DNA of 64,000 nucleotides from Acheta domesticus (GCA_031308135.1 JAHLJT010000631.1:226072612-226136611), one strand, 5' to 3'; shown: positions 36,195 through 46,705, counted from the stretch's first letter. Made by a program: numbers and translations. Notes: a model not told the origin generated them from the letters alone.

Positions 36195-37154
36195 ATGGGA
36201 AAGTATGTACTCAGCCATCAAGATGACCCACTAATGAGGCAGGTCATGAAAGCTGACCGAAGAATGGGAAACAGAGGCATTGTATGTGTAGCAAGAAGCA
36301 TTGCGAACAAGACTATGCAAGACACCCAGAATGACAGAGACACTGAACTTCTGATGCTACTTAAAATGAAATTTGAGACACAAAAAATGTTAAAGAAATC
36401 GTGGAGAGACAAACCACTCCACGGACAATATTTGAAACGAATGGACAAAGTGTAGATCAATAAATATCAATCATTTATGTGGCTTAAAAGTGGAAGAATG
36501 AAGCCAGAATCGGAAGCACTAGTAATTGCTGCCCAAGATCAGGCCTTGAGAACACGACATTATGATAAAGCGGTTCTCAAAATTTCTCAAGATGATAAAT
36601 GCCGCATTTGTCAGGAACACGTAGAAACCATCGATCATATTGTCTTAGCTTGTCCAATCCTAGCAAAAACCGTATACTTGAAATGACACGACAGGGTGTG
36701 TAGCTACCTCCACTGGCAGATCTGTACCGCCCTCGAAATTCTGAACACATGCCCCAAGTGGTACAAACACTCACCGAAACCGGTGACGTCTGTTGGATTG
36801 TGTACAATATTGTAAGACCAACAAATTCACACTGGTCGCACGATAGAAGCAAACAAACCGGATATAGTCATCCGGGATTTGGAGAACAAATCGTGTTTAC
36901 TTGTCGATGTTGCTGTACCTTGCGATCAAAACGTCGTTACCAAGGAGGCAGAAAAACGTCATAATTCAAGAGTTTGGAAATCGAGATCAGCCGAATGTGG
37001 GGCGTAAAAGCACAGGTCGTCCCGATAGTTATCGGAGCTCTGGGATTTGTTCCGCAAAATTTGAGTAAGAACTTGTCTAAACTCCCAGGTAATTGGAAAG
37101 TCTGGGATGTGCAAGAAATTGCTTTATTTGGAACAGCCCACATTTTGCGTTAAG
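36195..37154 (+). pseudogene. R4/Dong-like LINE, Cys-His finger and restriction-like endonuclease
   Basis: After the connecting region (ARSIANKTMQDTQND), 36477-36686 encodes CRICQEHVETIDHIVLACP, the CCHC motif that precedes the endonuclease in this group. At about 36850-36960 the blocks KPDIVIRDLENKSCLLVDVA and VPCDQNVV give the PD...D...K-like nuclease centre. The end of the protein (ALGFVPQNLS and IALFGTAHILR) runs to a stop at about 37154. Two or more frameshifts lie between the finger and the end. Confidence 0.8.
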
Positions 37155-37264
37155 TATTGTAGAGGCACTGATAGTCACCGGATCTGCTCCTTAGGTAGCT
37201 GGTTGCAACCTGGAGTAGATTTTATATTCCGCCGACTCATAACATCTTTAGTCGTGATGTAGTG

Positions 37265-37265
<1 letters not shown>

Positions 37266-37299
<34 letters not shown>

Positions 37300-37301
37300 T
37301 A
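37266..37301. repeat. (AAT)n microsatellite, 3' flank of LINE
   Basis: About ten AAT triplets directly after the LINE, matching the tract at its 5' side. Confidence 0.95.
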
Positions 37302-37640
37302 ATCGTAATAAATGTAATGTCTAATTGTTCCTGTGTAATTATTAATCAAAACATTTTTAATATCTTGGGGGATTTAATCACAATTTTCCTTTTTCTTCAT
37401 GAATTATTCATTCCCTTAAGAAAATAAATTAAATTGAAAGCTACATTGCCTTGCAGAGCCACAATAGCTCGTTCGTTCCGCAGTTCTTTGCAAGAGAACC
37501 GATTTCATTGATACTAGATAGAAGCAGGTTTGCCAAATCTCCCCTTGCCGTAGCTGTGACTTTGTGCTAGAGCGATCCAGGACTTGTTGCGTGTGTGGGC
37601 AGCGTGATAAAATAGCGGGACTTGTGGCGTACTAACGTAC

Positions 37641-37754
37641 CTTTGGGCGGGTCGCACAGCAGGGCTGCCAATTGTCCCATGGGCGCCTCCAGCAGCAGCA
37701 CAGCGCCGCCGCCGGCAGCACCATGCACCCGTACGCCATCAGGCCAGTCGCCGT
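37641..37754 (-). CDS. NRF-6-like acyltransferase, near-last C-terminal exon (partial gene; one base short)
   Basis: The minus strand after a splice acceptor (gaaaaaag) reads TATGLMAYGCMVLPAAAL, and in the next frame LLLEAPMGQLAALLCDPPK, before a gtacgt donor. The pattern of a last membrane segment followed by L-x-E-A-P and a short hydrophobic helix is typical of the C-terminus of nose-resistant-to-fluoxetine (NRF-6) proteins, multi-pass membrane proteins of the acyltransferase-3 family. The frame break falls in the gcgctgtgctgctg stretch and is fixed by adding one base, so it is either a consensus error or a mutation. It starts in phase 0, matching the end of the exon at 39407-39547. Confidence 0.7.
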
Positions 37755-38744
37755 CTTTTTTCAAAATTGCATTTATTTTACAATAGAAAGCAGTTCAATT
37801 TGTGCGACGTACTATGAGAATTGCAATCTGAGAACGATTTCTTGAGCTCTGTATCTCAGCCTTTACGCATATAAATGTTAAGTTGAATTATGAATACAGG
37901 GTGAAACGGAAATTTTTCGGCAAGAATAAATATGGAAATATTCCCCCAATACAATAAAAACTACTTCGAAAGGTGACAGATTTTGGCTTTCTCTTAAGGA
38001 GACGGAATCGACTTACAACTGCGAGATGATGGAGAATGATTATTCTCCACAGAGTCCAAGAAAGCGTGCACAGATACTGACCTTACATTTATGTCCAGAA
38101 ACAAAACATGGGGCCATTTCAGTATTTGCTCAAAGTATTAGAGAAACTGGACGAAAACCTTATGGATATAGAGAAGTTGTCATTGCCCCAGAAGCAGGGG
38201 GTGCAATACTTCTTAGAAGCATATGTAGTATTTAAGATTAATACATTATAAATGGTAACTAACAGTTAAAACTCATTGTTAAAACGGAAATTATTTTCCT
38301 TTTTGATGCTCAAAGTAGGCTCTAAATGAATAGAAACAGTGGCAAAAACTAAAATAAACTTGGCACTTAAACTTGTGTATAGATTTTCATCGGTTAATGT
38401 CGTCTGGTAATGTTTTGAAGTATAATGTAGTACATGTGATGTATGAGATTTTTTTAGTAGTGAGCTGTTGATACTGACACCTAATGAATATGATTGCTAT
38501 ATCGAGTGTTACAGTTGTAGTCGTAGATATGTGTTGGCGCACCTGCCGCTCGGTGTGGCAACATAGCATCCCCGCTCCCATACACCTCCTCTCCTGGCGC
38601 CTCCCGCGCGCGGTACCTTGAAGGGAGCGGTGATTGATTGGCTGATTATTCTGTGCTTCCGGGTGCATCAGCTGGTGTCGTCATTGGTCCAGTAAGTGTA
38701 GTGAATGTTATTATATAGGAGTTGGCGATGTTTCTCGTCCAGTA

Positions 38745-39210
38745 AGATGTGAGATCCGATGCCGACCTACCTCTTGCGGGCTTTCTCCTCCAGATATGTC
38801 CTTCCCTTGCTCCGTCCCAGCCGGGACAACCTCTGAGCTCTTGGCAGGTCTCACGACATGTGAGGTAGGTGAGGCAGGTAAGTGTATGGTGGGATTTTTT
38901 TAACCGTGCCTCTGGCCGGTATCAGCTGTTGACGGTTTCATGCAATCGGGAGCTATAATGTCACCACAGTGACGTCACTGTAGCGAAAAAAAAACGACTC
39001 CCGATTGGATGAAACCGTCAACAGCTGATACTTGCCAGAGGCACTGTTAGAAAATGTCATTATACATGTGTGTTTGAAAGTGGAGAGGAGAGGGACCAGG
39101 GAAGGGTATATTGCGGTCGGCCCATGGCTCGTTTGCTAGGGTTACTGCTCTGGCACTCACCTTGTGTCGGAGAAACTTCAGAAATCAAAGTAACCAGCCG
39201 CTAGAATTCT
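38745..39210 (+). repeat. Family B dispersed repeat, copy 2, with nested hairpin
   Basis: Contains gtcccagccgggacaacctc at about 38814 and, beyond a 150-bp hairpin insertion, ggagaaacttcagaaatc with gccgctagaattctt. Both match the blocks in copies at 19555 and 55045. Confidence 0.55.
38906..39053. mobile_element. Hairpin (foldback) MITE
   Basis: Arms of about 47 bp (gtgcctctggccggtatcag ... and its near-complement ... ctgatacttgccagaggcac) enclose a loop of about 50 bp, which itself holds the palindrome ACAGTGACGTCACTGT. The structure is that of a small foldback element. It interrupts family B copy 2. No superfamily is assigned. Confidence 0.75.
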
Positions 39211-39244
39211 TCTACAGACTGTGTGGCTGAAATAAAACTAACTC

Positions 39245-39335
39245 TATGGTTAGGGCCGAGTATCCGCCTCCGGTGGGACTCGAACCCTAGGCAGCGCGAA
39301 CATGTACATCCCTGAGCCACCAGAGCTGATCAAGA
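39245..39335 (-). repeat. tRNA-derived SINE-like sequence
   Basis: The minus strand has an A-box-like tggtggctcagggatgtac and a B-box gggttcgagtccc, separated by about 25 bp. It lies about 70 bp downstream of the NRF-like exon in that exon's transcription direction. A more diverged relative may lie at 44690-44760. Confidence 0.55.
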
Positions 39336-39406
39336 GCGTGCGTAGGGGGCACCTCCTGACCTCCACTCGTACAGGAACGCGCTTTCAGCAGAAGGGGTTG
39401 CCTCAC

Positions 39407-39547
39407 CTGTCGCCACACGCTGAGGTGCAGGGCGAAGCGCGAGTCGTAGAGCATGAGGTTGAGAAGGGCGCGTGCAGCAGGAAGATGCCGTAGGCCAGGC
39501 GCCCCAGCGGCTGCCACCCGCCCAGCGACAGCAGGTGCCCCCCGGCG
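39407..39547 (-). CDS. NRF-6-like acyltransferase, C-terminal exon (partial gene; one base short)
   Basis: The exon lies between an acceptor (tgtgcttgcag) and a donor (gtgagg) on the minus strand. It encodes GGWQPLGRLAYGIFLLHAP and then, one frame over, LNLMLYDSRFALHLSVWRQ. In NRF-6 family proteins the W-x-P-L-x-R-L-(T/A)-Y-x-x-(Y/F)-L-x-H block, followed by a segment on the outer face, lies near the C-terminus in the acyltransferase-3 domain. The exon is followed in phase by 37641-37754. A single missing base at about 39460 breaks the frame. GC content is high, unlike the flanks. The enzyme's substrate is not known for most of this family; C. elegans nrf-6 affects drug sensitivity and yolk uptake, and Drosophila drop-dead belongs here. 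Confidence 0.8.
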
Positions 39548-40026
39548 CTGCAAGCACAGCCAGTGACGGGGGCGGATCCAGCCGATCGTTTGGGGGAGTG
39601 GGACGATCATAGATTTTTTAAATAATACATTTGTAATCATATTTTATATTATTTTTTCTAGTGTATGATACTATACAATATTATTATTTAAATAATTACA
39701 CAATTCAAATACAAATAAATATTTAAATCAATTCTGCCAAATAAAGCAAGGTAATAAAAGAAAACTCTAGGCCTTTCGGGGAGTGCATTGCCCCATTCCG
39801 TGGATCCGCCATTGCATAATGATGGCAAATTTGATTAAAACGTTTATATTTCTATACTTTACCAGAAGGTTTTCAATGTCGATGAAAAGATCAATGTTTA
39901 AAATATTGGTGTTATAAATATGAAAAAATAAATGGTATTTTCTGGATCTATTTCCCATTTATAATTAGAATAATTAAATGAAATTCGGGTATATTTATTG
40001 TTCCATCACGTATAAGTAATATGTTA

Positions 40027-40028
40027 AA

Positions 40029-40070
<42 letters not shown>
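40027..40070. repeat. (AAT)n microsatellite
   Basis: About 14 AAT triplets, uninterrupted. Confidence 0.97.
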
Positions 40071-40071
<1 letters not shown>

Positions 40072-40319
40072 TATTGAATGTAAAAACTGAAGGCCATCGT
40101 GTATTCTATGATTACATTATTCACTTTCATTCATAAATCATTCAGGTAAAATGTTCTGTATCTAATATGCATATAACGTAAATATTATTTTAAAGTATAT
40201 TCTGCTTTAAAGCTCTGTGTCATCTTAATTTTCTAATAAATATTCTGTGTAGACAAGTTCAAACTACATTTAATTATATTACCACGTAAAGCATCGAAAA
40301 GGGAACATAAACTTTTTCT

Positions 40320-40445
40320 GAAAACATCGATTTTTCTGGATAAATTTATCGATCTGAAAAAAAACAACATCGAAAACAAAATATTGATGTTAATATATCG
40401 ATGTTTTTGGTGAAAAATATCCATATTTTAAAAACATCGATGTTT
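40320..40445. repeat. ATCGAT-rich inverted segments (candidate MITE)
   Basis: Six or more copies of ATCGAT/ATCGA in about 120 bp, several arranged as aacatcgatgtt-type palindromes, followed by ctcatcccta. Clusters of this kind are often internal parts of short inverted-repeat elements. No ends or target duplication are defined. Confidence 0.4.
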
Positions 40446-40489
40446 CTTTCTCATCCCTAAGCAGAGGAGACAATAGAGTCCCCAGAGTG

Positions 40490-40540
40490 CGTCTCGAGGT
40501 GCAGGTCGGCGGTCGCTTTGAGCGCCACGATCTGGGCCAC
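40490..40540 (-). pseudogene. 51-bp fragment copy of an NRF-like exon
   Basis: Reads the same as 46599-46649 (in the NRF domain exon) at 47 of 51 bases, in reverse orientation. The encoded VAQIVALKATADLHLET is in frame and runs into a stop about 30 bp later. The flanks do not match the exon. It may be a fragment of a second NRF paralogue or a captured piece. Confidence 0.65.
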
Positions 40541-40617
40541 CTTAAAATCCCTTGACTCAGATTCTCAATAGAAGGACTCTGAGGAGATAGCACACCCGCG
40601 ACATTCCGCTTTGTTAA

Positions 40618-41574
40618 CCCTTATCTGGTATCGTCGGGTCACATTTGACTCGGAAGAATTTCTTTTTTGTTTAAACCTTGCAATTTTGCCGTAATTTTCC
40701 TGTGCTGCCACCTAATCCCCACACTCTATGGTGGTGTTTTAGAACTCATGAAAGGAAGTTGATTTGTCCTCGCAGTGTGTGTTCCGGGTCACTGGAGACC
40801 CGACGATACCGTTGACGTTAGTCTTTTAATTATAGTGTGAAAATCAAAGTCTGTTTTCTCAACAATGTAATATGAAGAACATTCTGTATAAATTGAACAG
40901 TGCCTTGCAGAGGTAGTAGTGATCTCAGTGACGCTTCAACAATAGACAGTGATTATGATTCGGGCAGTGAAAATGATTGTGAAAATGATGAGGGTGACGA
41001 GCCGAAGAAACGGAAGCGCTGCTCCGTCATCAGGACAATAAATATAACTGTCAGTGCAACAAAACTGTTTGCAAAACCCACAGTTCAGTAAAAGTGTATT
41101 GTGACGAGTGCATAGAGTGTGAATAAATTACATCCAGTCCATAACTGCATAATAATTTGGCTAATTATAAACAGACAAAAATTAAACATTTCCTGTATAC
41201 CACTTTTGCAAGCTTGCAAATTTTATGAATTAAGAGGCATTCTTGTGTTTTTCTCTCCCTATTATGTTTATACAAGTGTTAGCTCTTCACTTTGATCCAT
41301 ACCAATGAAACATTTCTAGTATTTTGAAAATTGATCTCATCTAACCCATGTAAAAATATACGAATTCAAAACTATGGTGCTTTAGACACACAAAATGAAT
41401 TTAATTGAAGAAGTCTTTCAGTAACAATCCTTGAGGAAAGTTGTTTTAAGATGTATATCCATTTCTAGTTTCATCAAGTAAGAACTAATATGCCAAATTA
41501 CAAAATTAATTTCTGTGTCTCCGCTGACCCGACAATACCGTTTACGTAACCCAATCCATGATACCAGTTAAGGG
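40618..41574. mobile_element. Internally deleted piggyBac-like transposon
   Basis: The ends are CCCTTATCTGGTAT and (complement of the right) CCCTTAACTGGTAT, flanked on both sides by TTAA (40614-40617 and 41575-41578), the piggyBac target site. A subterminal motif gacccgac(g/a)atacc occurs near both ends, at about 40796 and 41525, and its complement lies in the left tip. Inside are only the two ends of a transposase gene. The 957-bp size means the catalytic core has been deleted. Confidence 0.9.
40900..41126 (+). pseudogene. piggyBac transposase relic: acidic N-terminus joined to Cys-rich C-terminus
   Basis: The segment begins with an acidic stretch (LSDASTIDSDYDSGSEN) like piggyBac N-termini, passes a KKRKRC basic block, and after a frameshift gives CQCNKTVCKTHSSVKVYCDE and then CIEC before a stop at 41126. 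The spacing of Cys and His (C-x-C-x4-C-x2-H ... C-x2-C-x2-C) matches the C-terminal zinc-binding domain of these transposases. The DDD catalytic domain is absent. Confidence 0.8.
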
Positions 41575-41578
41575 TTAA

Positions 41579-42839
41579 AGGGACGCCAATAAATGTGTTT
41601 AGGGTGACGTTTCCTGTAGTGTTCACTGTCTTAGCAGCACAGAATTTGAAAAGTAAGAATTGCGGGCTTAGGAGCTTCTCATTTGCTCAACCTGCAGTAG
41701 GTGGTGCCAATGTCTTCTAGTGCTGTGGTGTTGAACGAAAACAATGTATGCATATTCTTTTCCCTTTCTTTGTAAAGTGTAAGTTGATTTCATCTTATTA
41801 ATATTGGCAGTGCAAAATTTAACAGGAATTTATGCTTGTTTGCACTTACACAAACTTAACCGTTCAGGTGGTAGAATATCAATTGGCCTTTACTATCTAA
41901 CACCGTCAAATATCTAAACATTGCCAAACTTTTGCATTATTTGAGTTACGTCTTGTGGATCAAAATTAATTTTGAAAATAATTAATAAAATGAGTACGAA
42001 CTGAAAATAGGTCATTTTCAGGCAAAATATTTTTCAGCAAGAAGTATGCTAATGTCTCTTTCAGTTTTACATAACGAATTAAGAAATGGTTGCACACCTT
42101 TTAAGGAAATAACAAAATAATTGCAATCATTGCTGATGCTTTAATCTTTGACCACTGTGTAATGAAAGTTCATGAAAATTTTTAATTTTTATCTGCTGCT
42201 TTAAATGCAGTCTTCGTTCTAGGTCAAAAAAACATCGTTTAAGTAAAATACGTTTTAAATTATTAGACAGACTTTTCTCTATACTAGTAATAGTTTGAAA
42301 TTATCGCATTTCACATAGTTGAATCCTGTATCTTTATTGAACGCTCATGCTCTTAAAATTTCACACGTTTCATTTAACGACAAGATTTTTGTATTGCTAT
42401 TTTTAATGGCGATAGTCCATTTGATGAGCAATGAGTTAAAACGCTCAGTATATTTTTTATTTCCAAGATAATTATTCAATTCTTGGAGTTTTTAATTCAT
42501 TTACAAGACAATATATTCCAAGGAATTGATAATAAAATATTTTATTATTTTTACCTATTTAACTTAGTTTCCTTATTTAAGTTTAAATTAAATATTTGAT
42601 AAGCAATTAATATTTTGAAACCTGATACGTTTTTTCGTGTATATTTATATGTTTCAAGTGTCTTTGGGAAACACATTACCGGTGTGTAAAAAAAGGGAAA
42701 ACATAGAGTAAAGAGCCCTGTGAAGCACAGATCTATAAAGTATTTCTTTTCTGAATTGATAGAACCTAAAACTTGAGTGGCTAACCCAAGGTTCTGCGTC
42801 CCAAGGGAGTCCAACAGCTATGACAGCTCACTCACTGGC
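41579..42839. other. No gene seen up to the scaffold gap
   Basis: AT-rich DNA with short random frames. Nothing assigned. Confidence 0.5.
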
Positions 42840-43839
42840 NNNNNNNNNNNNNNNNNNNNNNNNNNNNNNNNNNNNNNNNNNNNNNNNNNNNNNNNNNNNN
42901 NNNNNNNNNNNNNNNNNNNNNNNNNNNNNNNNNNNNNNNNNNNNNNNNNNNNNNNNNNNNNNNNNNNNNNNNNNNNNNNNNNNNNNNNNNNNNNNNNNNN
43001 NNNNNNNNNNNNNNNNNNNNNNNNNNNNNNNNNNNNNNNNNNNNNNNNNNNNNNNNNNNNNNNNNNNNNNNNNNNNNNNNNNNNNNNNNNNNNNNNNNNN
43101 NNNNNNNNNNNNNNNNNNNNNNNNNNNNNNNNNNNNNNNNNNNNNNNNNNNNNNNNNNNNNNNNNNNNNNNNNNNNNNNNNNNNNNNNNNNNNNNNNNNN
43201 NNNNNNNNNNNNNNNNNNNNNNNNNNNNNNNNNNNNNNNNNNNNNNNNNNNNNNNNNNNNNNNNNNNNNNNNNNNNNNNNNNNNNNNNNNNNNNNNNNNN
43301 NNNNNNNNNNNNNNNNNNNNNNNNNNNNNNNNNNNNNNNNNNNNNNNNNNNNNNNNNNNNNNNNNNNNNNNNNNNNNNNNNNNNNNNNNNNNNNNNNNNN
43401 NNNNNNNNNNNNNNNNNNNNNNNNNNNNNNNNNNNNNNNNNNNNNNNNNNNNNNNNNNNNNNNNNNNNNNNNNNNNNNNNNNNNNNNNNNNNNNNNNNNN
43501 NNNNNNNNNNNNNNNNNNNNNNNNNNNNNNNNNNNNNNNNNNNNNNNNNNNNNNNNNNNNNNNNNNNNNNNNNNNNNNNNNNNNNNNNNNNNNNNNNNNN
43601 NNNNNNNNNNNNNNNNNNNNNNNNNNNNNNNNNNNNNNNNNNNNNNNNNNNNNNNNNNNNNNNNNNNNNNNNNNNNNNNNNNNNNNNNNNNNNNNNNNNN
43701 NNNNNNNNNNNNNNNNNNNNNNNNNNNNNNNNNNNNNNNNNNNNNNNNNNNNNNNNNNNNNNNNNNNNNNNNNNNNNNNNNNNNNNNNNNNNNNNNNNNN
43801 NNNNNNNNNNNNNNNNNNNNNNNNNNNNNNNNNNNNNNN
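42840..43839. other. Scaffold gap of exactly 1000 N
   Basis: A run of exactly 1000 N, a placeholder length. The true distance, order and orientation of the flanking contigs are not proven by the sequence. Confidence 0.99.
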
Positions 43840-43849
43840 TTCAATTTTT

Positions 43850-44040
43850 TTTGTGTCAAGGTTTCACAAAACATGGATACTGCTTACATCGCCTGATAGA
43901 GGATTTTTTTCTAAATTTATCAACAGGATTTATCCACTTTTTTGTTACCAAGGCCCTGTAATAAGTGTTTTTCTACCAAAAATTCGTCATTTCCTCGCTC
44001 AGCAGTTTGCTTACATAACTTTCCCCCTATTCCATTTGGA
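43850..44040 (-). repeat. Family A dispersed repeat, copy 4 (fragment cut by gap)
   Basis: The reverse strand carries the gtggataaatcctgttgata / ttagaaaaaaatcctct segment of the family A left part, next to the gap. Confidence 0.6.
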
Positions 44041-44837
44041 GAATGTAACAAGAAATTATGAAGTAGTAACGAGTTTTATTAACTTTATTTGTGTTGTATT
44101 TTCAAGTGTATGATAATTAAGTCAGAATTAATAGGAGATGCAGACTGCACCTGACCAAAGTTTGGACAATTTTTTAATGAAGGAAGAACACGTAGGCGAG
44201 AAAGTAAAGAAGAATTAATTTTGAAATCACAAATACTGCAATTTTATTTAGATACGAATTATTTATTTTGTGGTCTTCATGAATATGCATTCTTACTTCA
44301 TACATACTCCTCGTTTTACATGGTTTAATTTTACTCAATGCAGATTTCGATATTAACTGTTACGAATTATAATGCCACTTCTTCTACACTTTAAGAAATA
44401 AAACTTCATTTTTGACATCTAGTTAAATATTTGATATCGAGTATTATATAACTTGATTAGTTGGTAGATTTACTTACTCTGAGGTTACGACCATTTTGAT
44501 ACTTTTCGCAAAAGGAATTTCCCAAACAATTAAAATTTTTCCAATACCGTCCCTAAAAGTAATATTAATAAGATTCGATACAAATCGAGTCGAGAAGTTG
44601 ATGAGAACAGTTGTATGCACATTACTTAAGTTAAGAAACAGTCCTGTTCGGGCCGATTCGATCCAGCTATGTAACTAGTGGCGAAAATCCTACCACCGTC
44701 GGGGCTCGGGCCCTAGGACCTCCCGGTCAGAGGGCCTGCAGGGACATCAGTTGATGCACTGCTCCCACTCTTCGGTCGCAATCACTAATCAATCCATGAA
44801 CCACGGAATGGCGGTAGCCAGCGTGTTCTCGCCGCAG

Positions 44838-45040
44838 TGCTGGACTCGACGGCGAAGGCGCCGCAGGGGCTGCTGGCGGGCGGCTGGGCGCTGCTGGGCG
44901 ACTTCGACGAATGCCTGGGCACCCGCGCGCCCTCCTTCCGCGGCCAGTACTGCCTCATGACGGCGTGCCTCGGCGGCGACGGCGGCGGCGGCTGCTCGGG
45001 CGACCATCTCGAGTCCCCGCAGTGGGTGCAGCTGGCGCAG
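44838..45040 (+). CDS. NRF-6-like acyltransferase, NRF domain exon (first visible exon)
   Basis: After the acceptor ttctcgccgcag, the exon encodes LDSTAKAPQGLLAGGWALLG, then DFDECLG and GQYCLMTACLGG, and ends in WVQLAQ before a gtgaga donor. The L-D-(A/S)-x-x-K-x-P-x-G-L-L ... G-x-(F/Y)-D-x-C-L pattern is the hallmark of the extracellular NRF domain at the N-terminus of nose-resistant-to-fluoxetine proteins. It begins two bases into a codon and ends in phase 0. The signal peptide and first exon are not seen; they would lie between 44040 and 44838 or in the gap. GC content is far above that of the introns. Confidence 0.9.
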
Positions 45041-46059
45041 GTGAGAGGACGCTTTAAATGAAAGGATGAGTTCGATACCGTGATGTCGAGTCCCCCCAGA
45101 TCACTTTTATTTTATCTTCGTTCTCCACACTCCTTTTCTTTCGTTCTGGAAAACCCTTTCATCACACTCACGATATCCTACCTAGATATAGCAATAATAT
45201 AGAGATAATCCAATTTCCTCATATTATTTACTATCAAATAACAAAGCAAAATCACCTGAATCGCCCTTCAAATCGTTACCAAACCACCAAAAATCAACTT
45301 TTAAATCGTAAGTGTTATGTGAATTCGCGGTATTGCTGAGTATATTTTCACGGAAGGTGTACTATTTACTTTCTTCACCATAAGTTATATTGAGCGTTTA
45401 CTGAAACTGAATCTTCTAGTTTAATTTGTTATGGGGATCGATATCAGTAACATCACCTTACTATATCCACAGTTGACTGAATTTTTTAAAAGGTTTAGAT
45501 ACGACTTTCACTATTAAAATTATTCGTTGAAAAAATACAAAATCAGCCATTTATAAGCTGCAAATCAGCTATAATAATTTAAATTTTATTATCTTTACGT
45601 ATTAAATAAAACTATTATTTATTAAAATAACAAAACTACAGGTAAAAATTGATACAGAAGTTTTTTACTAAAACAGCAAATTGGACACCTTAACCTTTTC
45701 CCTGATCAATCGCTTTTCTCTCAATTGTCTGATTGAATTCGATAGAGACAGTTGCTGGGGATTGAGGCAATGGCTCTGTCATATTTTCAGCCCAATTGCA
45801 ACGTACCTGCAAGTTAAACGCCTGAATGACACCACCCTTTGGCTCCCTCAAAACCTGAGTGCCCTTCCAACTACGAGCTTCCGGGACCGACGCAAGTCGA
45901 GTTGAGTAAAATGACATGTAGTATCTAATCACTCCGAGGCTGATACAAGTCCCTCTTGAATTTCCGGAGGTGTCTGTATACCGGCAAATCTGGAAACTAA
46001 CCTTCTTTTCTCGCCGAAGTTCTTCGTAAGAAGTGAATGTAATCGGGCGCAGATAAACG

Positions 46060-46310
46060 GCAAATTTTCGGCAGGAAAACTGCGCATTTTTGGCAGAAAA
46101 ACTGGTTTTGCCGAGCCCTGGTAACGGAAAAAGTGGATAAAACCTGTTACTAAATTTAGAAAGAAATTCCTCTAACACGTGGAGTAGCCGGAATCCATGA
46201 TTGTTTGGTTCTTAGTACCAAAAAATCGATTGACGGCAAACGTCCGTCTGTCCGTCCGTAATTGATATTCCCCAATGAACTCGTGGCTTTGGGAATTTTA
46301 AACGGATACT
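46060..46310 (+). repeat. Family A dispersed repeat, copy 5 (5' part)
   Basis: Holds the left part of family A (aacggaaaaagtggataaaa, ctaacacgtggagtagccgg) and a short tccgtctgtccgtccg tract at 46243-46258. It lies in the intron just before the second NRF exon. Confidence 0.65.
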
Positions 46311-46454
46311 TTGTTTTCTTTCTTCGCTTTTCTTTTTTCGTTTAATATTTTTCGTCTTTCTTTTTTCGTATTCCATTTTATTCCTTCTTTTTTCCTTTGT
46401 GTTTCATTTTGTTTTTGTTTTCTTTTATTCTCCTTTTTCTGCTCCGCTGCGCAG

Positions 46455-46705
46455 GGGCGCCTGCCGGCCTGGTGGCAGGGCAGCTGGCTGGCGACGCTGT
46501 CGGCGGCGTCGCAGCAGGTGGACGGCCTCCCGCTGTACGTGGGAGTGTGCGTGCCGTCGCCGTGCGGGGCAGCTGACGTCACGGCCATGGCCGCGCAGGT
46601 GGCCCAGATAGTGGCGCCCCAAGCGGCCGCCGACCTGCACCTCGAGACGGGCTCCTGCCAGGTGGCGGGCTCGCGAGAGTTCGACGCCGCCGACTACTTT
46701 GCATT
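46455..46705 (+). CDS. NRF-6-like acyltransferase, second visible exon (end of NRF domain)
   Basis: Acceptor ctgcgcag, phase 0, continuing from WVQLAQ into GRLPAWWQGSW. It contains VGVCVPSPC (about residues 33-41 of this exon), the second conserved Cys pair of the NRF domain, and then a helical stretch ending EFDAADYFAL. The donor is gtatgc after tt, phase 2, and the next exon supplies the missing base of the Leu codon. The exon is free of stops and frameshifts. The 40490-40540 fragment is a near copy of part of this exon. Confidence 0.9.

Larger units (their letters stand above)
33791..37265 (+). mobile_element. R4/Dong-clade non-LTR retrotransposon with restriction-like endonuclease, degraded
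   Basis: A single long polyprotein can be followed on the plus strand in fragments. It has an N-terminal helical region, a reverse transcriptase with a YMDD box, a Cys-His finger and a C-terminal PD-(D/E)XK type endonuclease. It is flanked by TAA repeats on both sides (33754-33790 and 37266-37301), matching the known preference of Dong for TAA runs. Multiple frameshifts and stops show that it is inactive. About 3.5 kb fits a near full-length copy of this clade. An upstream DNA-binding motif was not identified. Confidence 0.85.

Noticed and set aside
42777..43961. Frames of 348-394 codons across the first gap
   Set aside because: They consist almost entirely of N; the same holds for the frame over 62142-63191.
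44650..44770. Possible tRNA-derived SINE or a 5' exon just upstream of the first NRF exon
   Set aside because: The B box is too diverged, and no frame joins the NRF exon through a plausible donor.
46311..46454. Upstream extension of the second NRF exon as one long frame from 46311
   Set aside because: The Phe-rich, pyrimidine-tract translation is the intron end before the gcgcag acceptor, not protein.
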